Notes: generated from the letters alone by a model not told the origin. 64,000 nt of DNA from JBBDYH01 sp040901795 (GCA_040901795.1 JBBDYH010000067.1:1-64000); one strand, 5' to 3'. Positions 32,225 to 42,672 are shown, numbered from the stretch's first letter. Numbers and translations are program-made.

Positions 32225-35200
32225 ATGGCATTGCTCCAATCGCTGTTTCGCAGTGCGCGCCGAATGGGCCGTAAGCGGATTTCCACCGGTTCGCAGTCGC
32301 GTCAGAGGGTCGCGCGGCTCGGCTCAAACGTCGGCTTTGAGCGGTTCGAAGACCGGCTGCTCTTCGCAACGTACGACTTGGAAATCGACGGTGGCGGTAC
32401 CGAAGACGCTACGACCACCACCTACGCGCCGATGAAATTCGCAGAACTGGAGGTTGCGAATCCGCCCTACACCGACCCACACGGAAAGGACGTGTGGGGT
32501 TTGAAGGTGCAGAATTGGCAGAGTATTCAGGACCTTGGGAACGATCATACGATCGTGGTGACGATCAGCGTGGGTGGGTCCGCGACACAAAACGTCGACT
32601 ATGACTTGTTCTTCAAGCCAAAGCCTAGATTTGCAGCGCCAGACTATCCAACGGATCCGACGCTTGCTTGGCAAGACGTAACAGGGAATAGTGTAACTCT
32701 CCCGCAAGGGAGCGGCGGGTACGGCACTTTCTACATTAAGCCGCGGGCCGATTCGGTGGTGGAGGGGAACGAGTCCGTTCGCCTCAAGCTGATTAGTGCT
32801 GGCACTGATACGATCGACTCAATTCTCTACTCCGGTCGGGGTGAGATTACCGACAGTCAGCCGGTGGAGAACGAGATTCGTGATGCCGCCGATGACCATC
32901 ATGGGCCGGGCGGCGGACAAAGCGACTGCGGTTGTGGGACGCTGATGGGTGTGGAGCAGGACGAAGGTCCGCTCACCGGTTCAATCGGCACTCACATGAA
33001 TCTCGGCTGCCTGAACATGAATCATTGGAACGGCACGCATACAGACCCGACGATTAGCCTCAAAGGGTATCTGCCGTTTTTCAACAACGCCAGCGCCGTC
33101 GTTGTCGAAGCAAAGCTCGAAATCGCGGGTAACGCAGTTGGGACACCAGTCTATATCGACTACGACAGTGCAGGCGCCGATGGCACGGCCGCTGCCAATG
33201 CGAAGATCTCCCTCGCGCTGCAAGGCCGCCTGCCCTTGACGCTCGCTTCAGGCGTCCACAACTGGACGGTCAAGCTGCGCTACTTAAGCGGTGGCAATTA
33301 CCTACAGCGGAACGGAGTGGTTATCGAAGACACCGTGACGGGCGAACGACCGTTCGTAAACCGCCAAAGCAGCCCCTACGGCAATGGCTGGTGGATCGAT
33401 GGCTTCGATCAGTTAAAGTCAACCGGCGCGGGCAGACTGCTCATCACGGGCAGTGGGGACGCACACTATTTCAAAAGCCGGGCCCTCACACAAGCGGAAC
33501 AGAATGCTGGAATCCTGGAGGCGTTCGATCGGCCCTTTGGGGAGCCCGGCTTCTCTAAGCTCGAGAAGATCAACGATGCGACCCTGGGGCTAGTCTATCG
33601 GCTGACGGATAAGCACGGTAACAAGCTGGTCTTCGACACTTCCACCGCAGGTTTTCTGAAGTTCCGCTACGACGCCCAAGGCAATGCGATCGAGTACCAC
33701 AACGATGGCACGAACTACGACTGGTTCCAGGATAAAGAGCACGGCCAGATCAATTTGACGTATACCAGCGGTAAGCTCTCCGGAGTCACCGATGGCAGCG
33801 GCCGGACAACGCAGGTCAAGATCGAGTCTGGACTGCTGAAGCTGATCACGGCGGCGCCGGTGGGCGCGCAAGGTCCTCAGACGAGCTTCGACTACTATGC
33901 CGCCGACAATCTCGCCAGCGGACAGGTACAGGACTACATCAAAACCGTCCGCGAGCACAACGTGTTTGTCGACCCAGCAACCTTCATTAGCAGCAACCCT
34001 GCGCATCCCAAGGATCACGTCCGCGCGATCGTCTATGACCACGGCCGCGGACTCATGGAGATCAAGGACGAGTTCGACAAGAGTTCAACCGAGTACCGCG
34101 GCATGCAGCCGAATCGGATTCTCAACGAGCGTCCCAGTGTGAACAGTGGAACGGCGAGTATCCCCGGCCTGTTCAGCATCATCAACACAGCGGTCGAACA
34201 GGGCGGCTCCGGCTTGCTGTTCGACACTTTTATCGGCGGCGGCCTCAAAGGGCATCGCATCGAGAGAGTTGAGGTCAACGGTAACCCGACTCTTTTGGAG
34301 GAAACAAAGTTCCGCACGGACAATCTCGGACAGTACATCCTCTGGGAAGAGCAACACGGCACGACGATGATGACTCGCAATTCCGAAGGTCTGATCGATA
34401 AAGTCATCGATTTTGACCCGGACGGTGCGTTAGGTCCGTTGGGCCAGGTCGAAACACTCTTCACGTACGACGCCCGCGGTAACAAGTTGACCGAAGCCAG
34501 GCGGTTGGCCAGCTCTCCGTTCACAGTCTTGGAAACACACTCCTGGGAATATGACGCGACTTTCGGCCAAGTCACTAAACACGTCGATCCGTTGGGCCGC
34601 GCAACTAAGTACGTAATCGACAGCTCCGGCAATGTGCTCTCCATGACGCAGGTCGTCGATCAAGACGACTCGACCACGGGCGGGTTCAACGACGTCGTCA
34701 CGAAATATACGTACACATCGGGTTTGTCCGTCAACTTGCCCCCGCTGGGCCTCATCGAGACCGAGACCGATCCGCTTGGCCGCACGACAAAGTACGAATA
34801 CTTCGCAAATGGGTTGGTGAAGAAAGTGACGTATGCCGCCGGCACCGTCGACGAGGCCTCGGTCCAGTATACCTATGACGCAAACAAAAACATGGACATG
34901 CAGACGGACGAACTGGGCCAAATAACAGACTACGACTACAACGCTCAGAATCAACTTATCAAGATTACAGAGCCTGATCCCGATTTGGTGCCGGGAGGCA
35001 CGAACGGCCCGTTGACGAGTCCGATTACACTGCATGAATACGACCTCGCCGGAAATCGCGTAAAGAGCACCGATCCGCTCACCAGGGTCACCCGTTGGGT
35101 GTACGACGCCGCCGGACAACCGCTTTACGAAATCTTGCCTAGGCCAGAGTCGTCCAGCGTCACGCCGCAGATTATCGACGATGGACCAAACGGCGGCGGT

Positions 35201-38200
35201 TTTGCGACGACGCAGACCTGGACGTCCCTAGCTACTGGACACGGCGGCGACTCCAGATATCTGGGTGCCGGCGGCGCCGGCAACGCCACCTGGACATTCT
35301 CTGGCCTCGATCCGGCGAAGAACTACGAGGTTTTTGGCACGTGGTCGGTCGATGCCACCAACAATGCGACCGACGCGCCCTTCGTGATCACCAATTCGTC
35401 CTCGGTCTCCCAGACGGTCAAAATCAATCAACGGTTTGCGCCAGTTCCCGACGCCGTCGATGTCGGCTCGAACTGGCAACAACTGGGCGTCTACAGCGGT
35501 ACATCCTCCTTGACCATTGCTTTAACGTCTTCCACGACCGGTCGAGTCGTCGCCGATGCGGTGCGGATTATCGAGGTCGGCCCAACCGTAAAGTATGGCT
35601 ACGATGCCCAGGGCAACATGACCAGGCAGACCGATGCGCGAGGCAACACAACCGAACACTTGTACGATCACCATGGCCGCCAAACGACCGTCGTGCTGCC
35701 CGACGCCGACGGCAAAGGCAATCCCACAACATTTACCGACTACTACGATGATGGCAGTGTCAAACAGCAGACCGATCCGATGGGCAAATCCATGCTCTAC
35801 GAGTACGACGAGCTCGGACGCACCATCAAAATCACCGCGCCGGACCCCGACGACGGCCTGAACCTGAAAAGCCCCGTTACGGTCTACACGTACAATGCCG
35901 CGGGCGAGATGACCACCATGGTCCAGACCGACGCCGGCAGCACGTTCAGCACGACTACGCGCTATGAGTATGACTACCTTGGCCGGCAAACCATGGTGAT
36001 CTTGCCGCTTGCCGACCCCAGCGCCGTTGCCCAGGACGTGGTCAAGAACGACGTAAGCGGTCAGGCGTCGTTTGCGCCAAACGACGTCGCCTGGACATTG
36101 GCCAGCGGCGGCTATGGCGGCCAGAATCACTATCATCCTGCAACGACGCAAACGAACGTCATCGTCGAGTGGTCGTTCACGCTCACTGCCGGAAAAACCT
36201 ACGAGATCCTGGCGACTTGGGTCCCTGACTCGGCGAACGCGACGAACGCCCTCTACGAGATCCGCGCCTCCAACAGCAATTTGAAGGGCACTTCCCAGGC
36301 CAACCAGCAGTACGCTCCCTCCGACGTTACGGGACTCGGCGTTACCTGGGAGCGCTTAATGCTTTACAAGCCCGAAACAAATGATATTTACAAGGTCTGG
36401 CTCCGTGGCAACGCCAACGGGCGTGTTAATGCCGACGCCGTGCGTGTTGTCGAAGTCGGCGCCGTGAACAAGACGCTCTACAACAAGGCCGGCAACGTCG
36501 TTTCGACGGTCAATCCGCAGAACGTTGAAACACTTTCGGAATACGACGCGCGTGATCGCCTGGTTGCCAGCTACCAGCCTCCGGCGGGGAATCAGCTTCG
36601 CGTCGGACCGTCGGACCCCAATAGCGCACCGGCGGGTTGGACGGAGTATTCCCATCCCGAAGCTCTTAGCGGGAGCTATCTCTTGGCCGAAAGTGCCACG
36701 GCGCCGGCCAACTGGGCTATGCACTTGCCCGGAGGCCACGCAGGCCACTCCTACGCAGTCATGGCGACCTGGGCCCCCGATGTGCGGAACAAGTCGGACG
36801 CCTATTTCTACGTCGATCAAGCCGGCTTTGGCAGCATCTGGGCCGGGGCGGTCAACCAGCAGCTCCGACCTGCCGATTATCAAGACAGCAGCGGCCGGAT
36901 GTGGGACATTCTGACCGTGTTCACGAGCCAGGTGGAGGCCGCCACGACGCTGAACGTCACGGGCGACATCGGCGCCCAGGCCGACGGCATGATGGTGATC
37001 GAGGTGGCGCCCGGCTGGATTAAGAACGTCAACGACAAGGCCAGCCAGGTTACCAGCTCGATCGACCTGCGCGGGCAGACGACGACGTTCCAGTACGATC
37101 TTCTCGGGCGTCAGACAGTCGTCACGCTGCCCGATCCCGATGGTCCCAGCAACCCGCAGATTTCGCCGCAAACGGAGTATGTGTACGATAAGAACGGCAA
37201 TGTGCTTCAAGAGAAGGTGCGGCTGACGGCCGGGGCCTCGCCCACGTACCTGACGACCTACCACAGCTACGACAACCTCAACAGGCGAATCGTCACCACG
37301 GACGCGAATTTTGATTCAACAACATTCCAGTACGATGCCAACGGGAACATGACTCGGTTGACCGACGCCATGGGCAACGACACGACGTACGTTTTCGACG
37401 CGCTCAATCGCGTGACGAGCGACACCACTGAGATTCCCAATAACACTCGCACCTTCGAGTACGACAAAGCCAGCCGGCTGACCAAACAGACCAACCGCGA
37501 CTTGCGCTATATCGAGCACTTTTACGACAACCTTGGCCGCGAAACGTCGGAAGTCTGGCGGAGCAGCGCCGGAGTCCTGCAGCAGACACTCACCTTTACC
37601 TACGACAATCAGGGACGATTAGTCGACGCCAAAGATCTCGACTCCAGCGCTAATTTACGGTCCGGCTATAACTATACTTACGATACCCTCAGCCAGCCCC
37701 TGCAAACGACTGCAACGATCACTGGACTGGGCGTAAACGTGACGACCAACGAAGTTTGGGACATCCTCGGCCAGCGGACCGAGCTGCGCGCCACCGTCGG
37801 CGCCACCGCCGACTTCAAGAACAACTACACCTTCGACAATTTGGGGCGAATTACGCAAATCACGCAGCAAGATGTCACCGGCGGCCGCACCGTCGCGGAC
37901 AAGCGCGTGGTTTACAACTACAACGCCGCCGGCGACGTGCTCAACATGGGACGCCACAGCCATTTAACGAGCCAGTCACTCATCATAGCGTCCCAATACG
38001 GGCGCGATGCGGTCGGGCGCGTCACCTCGTCCCAACACTTCAAGAATTCCCAGCTCGCGGCGTACACCAGCACGTTCGACGCGGCCAGCCGGCTCACTAC
38101 CAGCAGCCGGATCACCAACGGCGCGATCGGCATTACCGAGACCGCCAGCTACACCAACGACAATACCGGCCAGTTGACTGGCGTCAGCCGCAGCGGCGCA

Positions 38201-39601
38201 GCGCCAGCCACCGAAACGTACAGCTATGACGGCGCCGGGAATCGCACAGGCGCCACCGGCGTGGCCTACATCAACAATCCCAACAACCGCATTCACCGCG
38301 ACGGCGCCTACCAGTACGAGTACGACGCCGAGGGGAACATCATCCAGCGCTGGTGGCTGGCCGATTCCGACGCCAGGATCGACTACACCTACGATCACCG
38401 CAACCGGCTGGTCACGATGAAGCAGTACGACGCCAACAACACGCTCCTCAAGGACATCTCGCTGCAGTACGACGTGTTTAATCGCCGCGTGTCGAAGACG
38501 GTCAACACTACTGCTTCCACCTACTTCGTCTACGACACCGACGACGTTGTGCTGGCGCTGACCAGCACCGGCGCCATGGGCCGCCGCTATCTGCACGGCC
38601 CGGCCGTGGATGAAATCCTGGCCGACGAGGAGGCCAACAACTTGGTGCAGTGGGCGCTCAAGGACCAGTTCTACAACGTCCGCGATCTGGTGGATCACGC
38701 CGGCGGGCATTATAATCACCTTGACTACAACACATTCGGCTTGGTCACCTACGAGCTGCGGCCGCAAAGCCAGGGGCACCTGGGCCACGCCTACGGTTTC
38801 CAGAGCCGCGAGCGCGACCTGGACCTCGACCTCAACTACCACCGCAACCGCTATTATAATCAGAACATCGGCCGCTGGATGAGCGAAGACCCGATCGGCT
38901 TTGCCGGCGGCGATGTGAACCTGAATCGCTTCGTCGGTAACTCGCCGACTACGCGGATCGACCCAACGGGCACTGATTTTATTACAGTTCAGACCTTCTC
39001 AATTGGAGGGATCGGGGGTCACTACTCGCTTAACTATTGGTCACAAACCGACGACAGAATTGCCCCCAGGCGACGGTGGTTTGATATTAAGGAAGGTGGT
39101 TATGATAGTGCCCCTTCATTGTGTGCAACACGCACTGCAAGAGTCGAACTGTGGAGGGATCCTGCTTATACGGCACGCGCCACGAGAAATGTCCTGACAC
39201 TATTGTTTACGATCGAAGAGCAAGAAACAATGTTGGATGTTGCCGTTTCAGTCATTGAATTCGACGCAATGGAGCGCAAGGATGTCAAGATTTATCCTGT
39301 ATTCCATGGCTCCGATGAAGATGCAAAGAAGAAATGGGATGCGATCGTGGCCAATGCGAAAACTTACAAGTTCGCTGAACAGGAAGTTGATGTTGCAAAC
39401 AACCGTTTTCCAAACTGGCCCGATTCATACTACTCGGCCCTAGGCACTAATAGTAACAGCTTCGTGTGGGAGATGCTGCGAAGAGCCGATTTGCCAAAGC
39501 CACCGGGAAATGGATATTGGCACCCCGGAAATGATCCGCCGGTGAGAAATCGTCCCGCCGACAAATGGATCTTCAGGGATCCACCGAGAGTGAGTGATTG
39601 A
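32225..39601 (+). CDS. Giant RHS/YD-repeat protein with variable C-terminal tip
   Basis: A 2458-residue protein. The N-terminus carries an LEPRxLL-like planctomycete signal (FERFEDRLLFA, 39-49). A Calx-beta-like segment follows (about 60-215), then a CGCGT linker and long YD repeats (for example YDANGNMTRLTDAMGN). Three globular inserts of the golvesin C-terminal type interrupt the repeats (about 35160-35575, 36020-36460 and 36590-37000). The RHS core ends with RNRYYNQNIGRWMSEDPIGF and TRIDPTG near residue 2248. The last 210 residues are a tip of different composition, with TNSNSFVWEMLRRADLP near its end. Such proteins are displayed or secreted and carry toxins in their tips; toxicity here is inferred. 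Confidence 0.92.
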   Translation: MALLQSLFRSARRMGRKRISTGSQSRQRVARLGSNVGFERFEDRLLFATYDLEIDGGGTEDATTTTYAPMKFAELEVANPPYTDPHGKDVWGLKVQNWQSIQDLGNDHTIVVTISVGGSATQNVDYDLFFKPKPRFAAPDYPTDPTLAWQDVTGNSVTLPQGSGGYGTFYIKPRADSVVEGNESVRLKLISAGTDTIDSILYSGRGEITDSQPVENEIRDAADDHHGPGGGQSDCGCGTLMGVEQDEGPLTGSIGTHMNLGCLNMNHWNGTHTDPTISLKGYLPFFNNASAVVVEAKLEIAGNAVGTPVYIDYDSAGADGTAAANAKISLALQGRLPLTLASGVHNWTVKLRYLSGGNYLQRNGVVIEDTVTGERPFVNRQSSPYGNGWWIDGFDQLKSTGAGRLLITGSGDAHYFKSRALTQAEQNAGILEAFDRPFGEPGFSKLEKINDATLGLVYRLTDKHGNKLVFDTSTAGFLKFRYDAQGNAIEYHNDGTNYDWFQDKEHGQINLTYTSGKLSGVTDGSGRTTQVKIESGLLKLITAAPVGAQGPQTSFDYYAADNLASGQVQDYIKTVREHNVFVDPATFISSNPAHPKDHVRAIVYDHGRGLMEIKDEFDKSSTEYRGMQPNRILNERPSVNSGTASIPGLFSIINTAVEQGGSGLLFDTFIGGGLKGHRIERVEVNGNPTLLEETKFRTDNLGQYILWEEQHGTTMMTRNSEGLIDKVIDFDPDGALGPLGQVETLFTYDARGNKLTEARRLASSPFTVLETHSWEYDATFGQVTKHVDPLGRATKYVIDSSGNVLSMTQVVDQDDSTTGGFNDVVTKYTYTSGLSVNLPPLGLIETETDPLGRTTKYEYFANGLVKKVTYAAGTVDEASVQYTYDANKNMDMQTDELGQITDYDYNAQNQLIKITEPDPDLVPGGTNGPLTSPITLHEYDLAGNRVKSTDPLTRVTRWVYDAAGQPLYEILPRPESSSVTPQIIDDGPNGGGFATTQTWTSLATGHGGDSRYLGAGGAGNATWTFSGLDPAKNYEVFGTWSVDATNNATDAPFVITNSSSVSQTVKINQRFAPVPDAVDVGSNWQQLGVYSGTSSLTIALTSSTTGRVVADAVRIIEVGPTVKYGYDAQGNMTRQTDARGNTTEHLYDHHGRQTTVVLPDADGKGNPTTFTDYYDDGSVKQQTDPMGKSMLYEYDELGRTIKITAPDPDDGLNLKSPVTVYTYNAAGEMTTMVQTDAGSTFSTTTRYEYDYLGRQTMVILPLADPSAVAQDVVKNDVSGQASFAPNDVAWTLASGGYGGQNHYHPATTQTNVIVEWSFTLTAGKTYEILATWVPDSANATNALYEIRASNSNLKGTSQANQQYAPSDVTGLGVTWERLMLYKPETNDIYKVWLRGNANGRVNADAVRVVEVGAVNKTLYNKAGNVVSTVNPQNVETLSEYDARDRLVASYQPPAGNQLRVGPSDPNSAPAGWTEYSHPEALSGSYLLAESATAPANWAMHLPGGHAGHSYAVMATWAPDVRNKSDAYFYVDQAGFGSIWAGAVNQQLRPADYQDSSGRMWDILTVFTSQVEAATTLNVTGDIGAQADGMMVIEVAPGWIKNVNDKASQVTSSIDLRGQTTTFQYDLLGRQTVVTLPDPDGPSNPQISPQTEYVYDKNGNVLQEKVRLTAGASPTYLTTYHSYDNLNRRIVTTDANFDSTTFQYDANGNMTRLTDAMGNDTTYVFDALNRVTSDTTEIPNNTRTFEYDKASRLTKQTNRDLRYIEHFYDNLGRETSEVWRSSAGVLQQTLTFTYDNQGRLVDAKDLDSSANLRSGYNYTYDTLSQPLQTTATITGLGVNVTTNEVWDILGQRTELRATVGATADFKNNYTFDNLGRITQITQQDVTGGRTVADKRVVYNYNAAGDVLNMGRHSHLTSQSLIIASQYGRDAVGRVTSSQHFKNSQLAAYTSTFDAASRLTTSSRITNGAIGITETASYTNDNTGQLTGVSRSGAAPATETYSYDGAGNRTGATGVAYINNPNNRIHRDGAYQYEYDAEGNIIQRWWLADSDARIDYTYDHRNRLVTMKQYDANNTLLKDISLQYDVFNRRVSKTVNTTASTYFVYDTDDVVLALTSTGAMGRRYLHGPAVDEILADEEANNLVQWALKDQFYNVRDLVDHAGGHYNHLDYNTFGLVTYELRPQSQGHLGHAYGFQSRERDLDLDLNYHRNRYYNQNIGRWMSEDPIGFAGGDVNLNRFVGNSPTTRIDPTGTDFITVQTFSIGGIGGHYSLNYWSQTDDRIAPRRRWFDIKEGGYDSAPSLCATRTARVELWRDPAYTARATRNVLTLLFTIEEQETMLDVAVSVIEFDAMERKDVKIYPVFHGSDEDAKKKWDAIVANAKTYKFAEQEVDVANNRFPNWPDSYYSALGTNSNSFVWEMLRRADLPKPPGNGYWHPGNDPPVRNRPADKWIFRDPPRVSD

Positions 39602-39610
39602 GAGGGCTAC

Positions 39611-40075
39611 GTGCGGTTCACATTACGAACACTATTTGCTCTGGTGATCGTTGTGGCGTTCGCGTGCGCTATCATATTACCGATCCCGCCGCCCCCGGGC
39701 TGTGACGCTACTTTTAGAGTCGAAGAGGGAAAGCTTGTGACGCGTTACAGAATTCGAGGGCGCGACGCATCACTTTCAAGAGTGCGTGTTCGCGATGCGC
39801 AAGGTACGATCCTGTGGGAGATTGGATTTCGAACTGGTTATGTTCATCATGCGGTCGTATATGGCGTGGTTCCGGAGGCTGCTTGGCAAATCGTTCCGAC
39901 CGCATCTGATCCCCCGCCTCCATTTGCCACTGGCACCAACGTCACTGTAGAGTTCCGCGGATCATATGTTCCTCGATGGCCTCCGGCTCTCTCGGCCTGG
40001 AAGTCTGAGTACTTGGTCAAAATAGCCGGCGAGAAGGCGCCAGTCCATATACTTAATCGGCGCGATCATCATTGA
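39611..40075 (+). CDS. Small membrane-anchored protein after the RHS tip
   Basis: A 154-residue protein with an N-terminal helix (FTLRTLFALVIVVAFACAII), a planctomycete-style start, and a beta-rich outer part. It starts at GTG 39611 with GAGGG just ahead, nine bases after the RHS stop, so it is probably cotranscribed with the RHS gene. Genes in this place often encode the immunity partner of the tip. That role is a guess from position only, and the sequence matches no immunity family I know. Confidence 0.6.
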   Translation: MRFTLRTLFALVIVVAFACAIILPIPPPPGCDATFRVEEGKLVTRYRIRGRDASLSRVRVRDAQGTILWEIGFRTGYVHHAVVYGVVPEAAWQIVPTASDPPPPFATGTNVTVEFRGSYVPRWPPALSAWKSEYLVKIAGEKAPVHILNRRDHH

Positions 40076-40079
40076 TCGC

Positions 40080-40118
40080 GGCCCTGGAAAAGGGGCCCTG
40101 GAAAAGAGGCCCTGAAGA
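40080..40118. repeat. 14-base tandem repeat
   Basis: The unit GGCCCTGGAAAAG is repeated about two and a half times right before the first RAYT element. Confidence 0.6.
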
Positions 40119-40131
40119 AGAAAAGAAGAAG

Positions 40132-40904
40132 AAAAGGGGTCAGAACTATTTTATTGACTGTCAACCGCGGTTCTGTTAGTCTGCGGGCATGCCCCGACCG
40201 TTGCGTCCCATCGACGATGGCCTCGTCTACCACGTGATCAATCGTGGCAACAACCGGCAGGACGTGTTCCATAAGCCGGCCGACTTCCAGGCCTTTCTGT
40301 CGGCGCTGGCCGAGCTTAAAGAGCGCAAGCCGTTTGAGCTTTACGGCTACTGCCTCTTGAACAATCATTTTCACCTGCTGCTGCGGCCGACCGGCGCCAC
40401 CATTAGCCGGATCATGCAGAGCCTGTTGGTTTCGCACACGCAGCGATACCATCGCCACTACCGCTCGGGCGGCCACGTCTGGCAAGGACGCTTCAAGAGC
40501 CCTGTGACCCAGACCGACGAGCACCTGCTCGCGGTATTGCGGTACATCGAGGCCAACCCGTTGCGCGCATCGCTGGTGAAGCGCGCGGACGAGTACCCGT
40601 GGAGCAGCTACCGGATGCACGGTCTGGGCGAGGCGGACGAGCTAGTCGATCCGCTGATCACCTACGACGAGCTGTCGCCGCTGGCCAAGGTCCGACAACG
40701 CAAGTGGGCCGAAAAGGTGCATCAGCCGATGGAGGAAGCAATCGTCGACGCCATTCGTCGTTCCAGCGCCACGGGCCTGCCCTACGGCGACGAAACGTGG
40801 GTGAAGCGTTTAGCCAAACGGCTGAAGCTGGACTTGACCATCCGCCCCCGCGGCCGGCCCCGAAAACACGACCGCGAGCCAAACAAATAGTTCTGACCCC
40901 TTTT
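40132..40904 (+). mobile_element. RAYT element, copy 1, with perfect 15-bp ends
   Basis: The transposase gene is enclosed by AAAAGGGGTCAGAAC (40132-40146) and its exact complement GTTCTGACCCCTTTT (40890-40904). The right end overlaps the stop codon. A second copy lies at 42.8-43.6 kb in the same direction. Confidence 0.75.
40189..40890 (+). CDS. REP-associated tyrosine transposase (RAYT), copy 1
   Basis: A 233-residue HUH-type single-strand DNA transposase of the Y1/RAYT class. The metal-binding HUH is in NNHFHLLL (His60, His62). GGHVWQGRFKSP and RYIEANPLRA follow; Tyr119 of the latter is the likely nucleophile. The C-terminal part (KHDREPNK, arginine-rich) would contact the hairpin ends. 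Homologues act on REP hairpins. It differs from copy 2 at 14 residues (94% identity). Its insertion seems to have cut off the start of the next reading frame. Confidence 0.88.
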   Translation: MPRPLRPIDDGLVYHVINRGNNRQDVFHKPADFQAFLSALAELKERKPFELYGYCLLNNHFHLLLRPTGATISRIMQSLLVSHTQRYHRHYRSGGHVWQGRFKSPVTQTDEHLLAVLRYIEANPLRASLVKRADEYPWSSYRMHGLGEADELVDPLITYDELSPLAKVRQRKWAEKVHQPMEEAIVDAIRRSSATGLPYGDETWVKRLAKRLKLDLTIRPRGRPRKHDREPNK

Positions 40905-40975
40905 CACCTCGACCCCTTTTCACCTCTAAATTCCAATCTTCGGATTACGTTGGATTAGCACCTGTAACACAGGAA

Positions 40976-41425
40976 GTGTTTCATCATTGGTTCGCGCGCG
41001 TCGCGCTCAAGGACGCAAAGTGTAAATGGCTGCGGGATTTGATTGCGCAGAACACTTGGTTTCCAGAGGGTAAGCGTACGCACATGGCGGAAGAAGCGAT
41101 GTCGGAAACCATTCAAAGTATTGTTGAATCGCTCACATCTCAAGTACTGGAAAACCGACAAACAGGACAGAAAAAGCGTCTTACTCTTCCTGGCTGGGAG
41201 GATGCGTTTGGACAATGGGGCATCGCACCGTTTCACGACGACGTCGGCGAGGTTTTTGAAGGAGAGCCCGCTGCCAGAATGCCGATCTCCCAGGATCTGT
41301 ACTATGCAACGATTTGGGTCATGGAACACGGTTGTGCAAATCCATGCAGTCCATGGCAGATAGCACCCATCAAGCTGAGCGACCGTTTGTACGAAAACTG
41401 GGAACGGCGATGGAAGGGGCCGTAG
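40976..41425 (+). CDS. 5'-truncated ORF downstream of RAYT copy 1
   Basis: The frame is open from GTG 40976, but the codons upstream read on sensibly (SSDYVGLAPVTQEVFHHWF) back to the end of the RAYT element at 40904 without a start codon. The gene has therefore probably lost its first part. The rest is 149 residues, mixed alpha/beta, with FHHWFARVAL at the start and a CANPCSPW motif near the end. I do not recognise it. It could be a displaced RHS tip, since it lies downstream of an RHS gene, but this is a weak guess. Confidence 0.45.
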   Translation: MFHHWFARVALKDAKCKWLRDLIAQNTWFPEGKRTHMAEEAMSETIQSIVESLTSQVLENRQTGQKKRLTLPGWEDAFGQWGIAPFHDDVGEVFEGEPAARMPISQDLYYATIWVMEHGCANPCSPWQIAPIKLSDRLYENWERRWKGP

Positions 41426-41601
41426 AGGGGCATGGTTTAACACGACCTATATTATAATAGCTCCGCAAGCATGCGATAGCGACGTTTATGTCGAAATGGC
41501 TCAAGGCGAGAATTCTCGACGTAGCCTAACCGCAGAGACCAATGCCTCTGTAACTTTTACTGCAGCCATAAGTCAGTCGATTCCGACTGCAAGGTCGCGT
41601 T

Positions 41602-42672
41602 ATGCGAGTGCCTCAGTTTAGTGTGCGACAGCTCTTGAGTTCCATTGCAGCAATTTCGGTTCTTTTTGGTTTCGCGATGCTGACGCCACCTATGTGCCTC
41701 GCTCTGGCAGGCATTCCCGTCTCACTCCTGGTGTACGGGTTACTAGCTAGAGCTACGCGGCTCCCTTCTGGGTTAAGGATACTCTCGAGATGGGCCGCAA
41801 TTCTGTGCATTGTGGCTTTCGCATCACTTGCCGTAACCGCTTGCCTCCGAATCGGAGTGCCGGCGACGATCACGACGCTATGGATATTTGCCAGTCCGAT
41901 CCTGTGGCTTTTTGCTTCAATAGCCGTGCTACCAAGGCTATGCCTTAGCTTTGCTATGAGTCTTCTTCTCATTCCTCTATATTCGGCGTATCCTGATCCC
42001 GTCGAGGCGATCTTTTGCTTACCGAGTAATCGGCGCCTACTGGAGGTCTCAACAGGAATACGCGCGGACGAGTTGTCTCCCCATATGGTATTCAAGCGCA
42101 TCGGACCGACGACAACTCTGCTGCGAACATACGTACCTGCTGCGCAAGCTGCATGGCGGGTGATTTCGAGCAGGAGTGTATGTGTACGCGATGGAGCTGA
42201 CAGAGTGCTCCCGTCACACGTGATCTACAAGTCCGAATTCATATCCATGGTCCATGCCCTTGCCGATGAAAGTGAAAGAAGTCGTTGTGTTCAATGCCTA
42301 GCGAATCCTCGAAATCTCTTGCGGTACCACCAAGGGCTCCTGCTGGTCGTGGCGTGGGTCGCCAGTGAGCAAGATGAGTCCTACTTTCGACGATGGTGGG
42401 CGCGAAACCGCGGCGTGTTCACGGTTGTGGAGAGTCCGTCTGACGCACACTCCATCATGGAGGCATGGCGCGAGTTGGCCCACAAGTACGCCGTTCGTAC
42501 TGGCGTTCATGATGTCCCACTAGTCATGCGGCAGCTTCGGGCATGCCAATATCAGGAGATCGGCCAATGGGGGGGCGATGAATCCTTGGCTGAGTTCCAA
42601 TTCGCGCCTCCGCAAACAGGCGGGTTGATTAAGTCCAGCCTCCGAAATCATGTGCCCGACTTTGGCGTGTGA
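41602..42672 (+). CDS. Unrecognised multi-helix membrane protein
   Basis: A 356-residue protein with about four hydrophobic helices in the first 135 residues (for example FSVRQLLSSIAAISVLFGFA) and a soluble C-terminal part of 220 residues. The N-terminal FSVRQLL start is of a planctomycete type. Codon use is less GC-rich than in the surroundings. It is flanked by the two RAYT elements in direct orientation, so the whole segment may be an acquired or mobile block. No function is proposed. Confidence 0.55.
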   Translation: MRVPQFSVRQLLSSIAAISVLFGFAMLTPPMCLALAGIPVSLLVYGLLARATRLPSGLRILSRWAAILCIVAFASLAVTACLRIGVPATITTLWIFASPILWLFASIAVLPRLCLSFAMSLLLIPLYSAYPDPVEAIFCLPSNRRLLEVSTGIRADELSPHMVFKRIGPTTTLLRTYVPAAQAAWRVISSRSVCVRDGADRVLPSHVIYKSEFISMVHALADESERSRCVQCLANPRNLLRYHQGLLLVVAWVASEQDESYFRRWWARNRGVFTVVESPSDAHSIMEAWRELAHKYAVRTGVHDVPLVMRQLRACQYQEIGQWGGDESLAEFQFAPPQTGGLIKSSLRNHVPDFGV

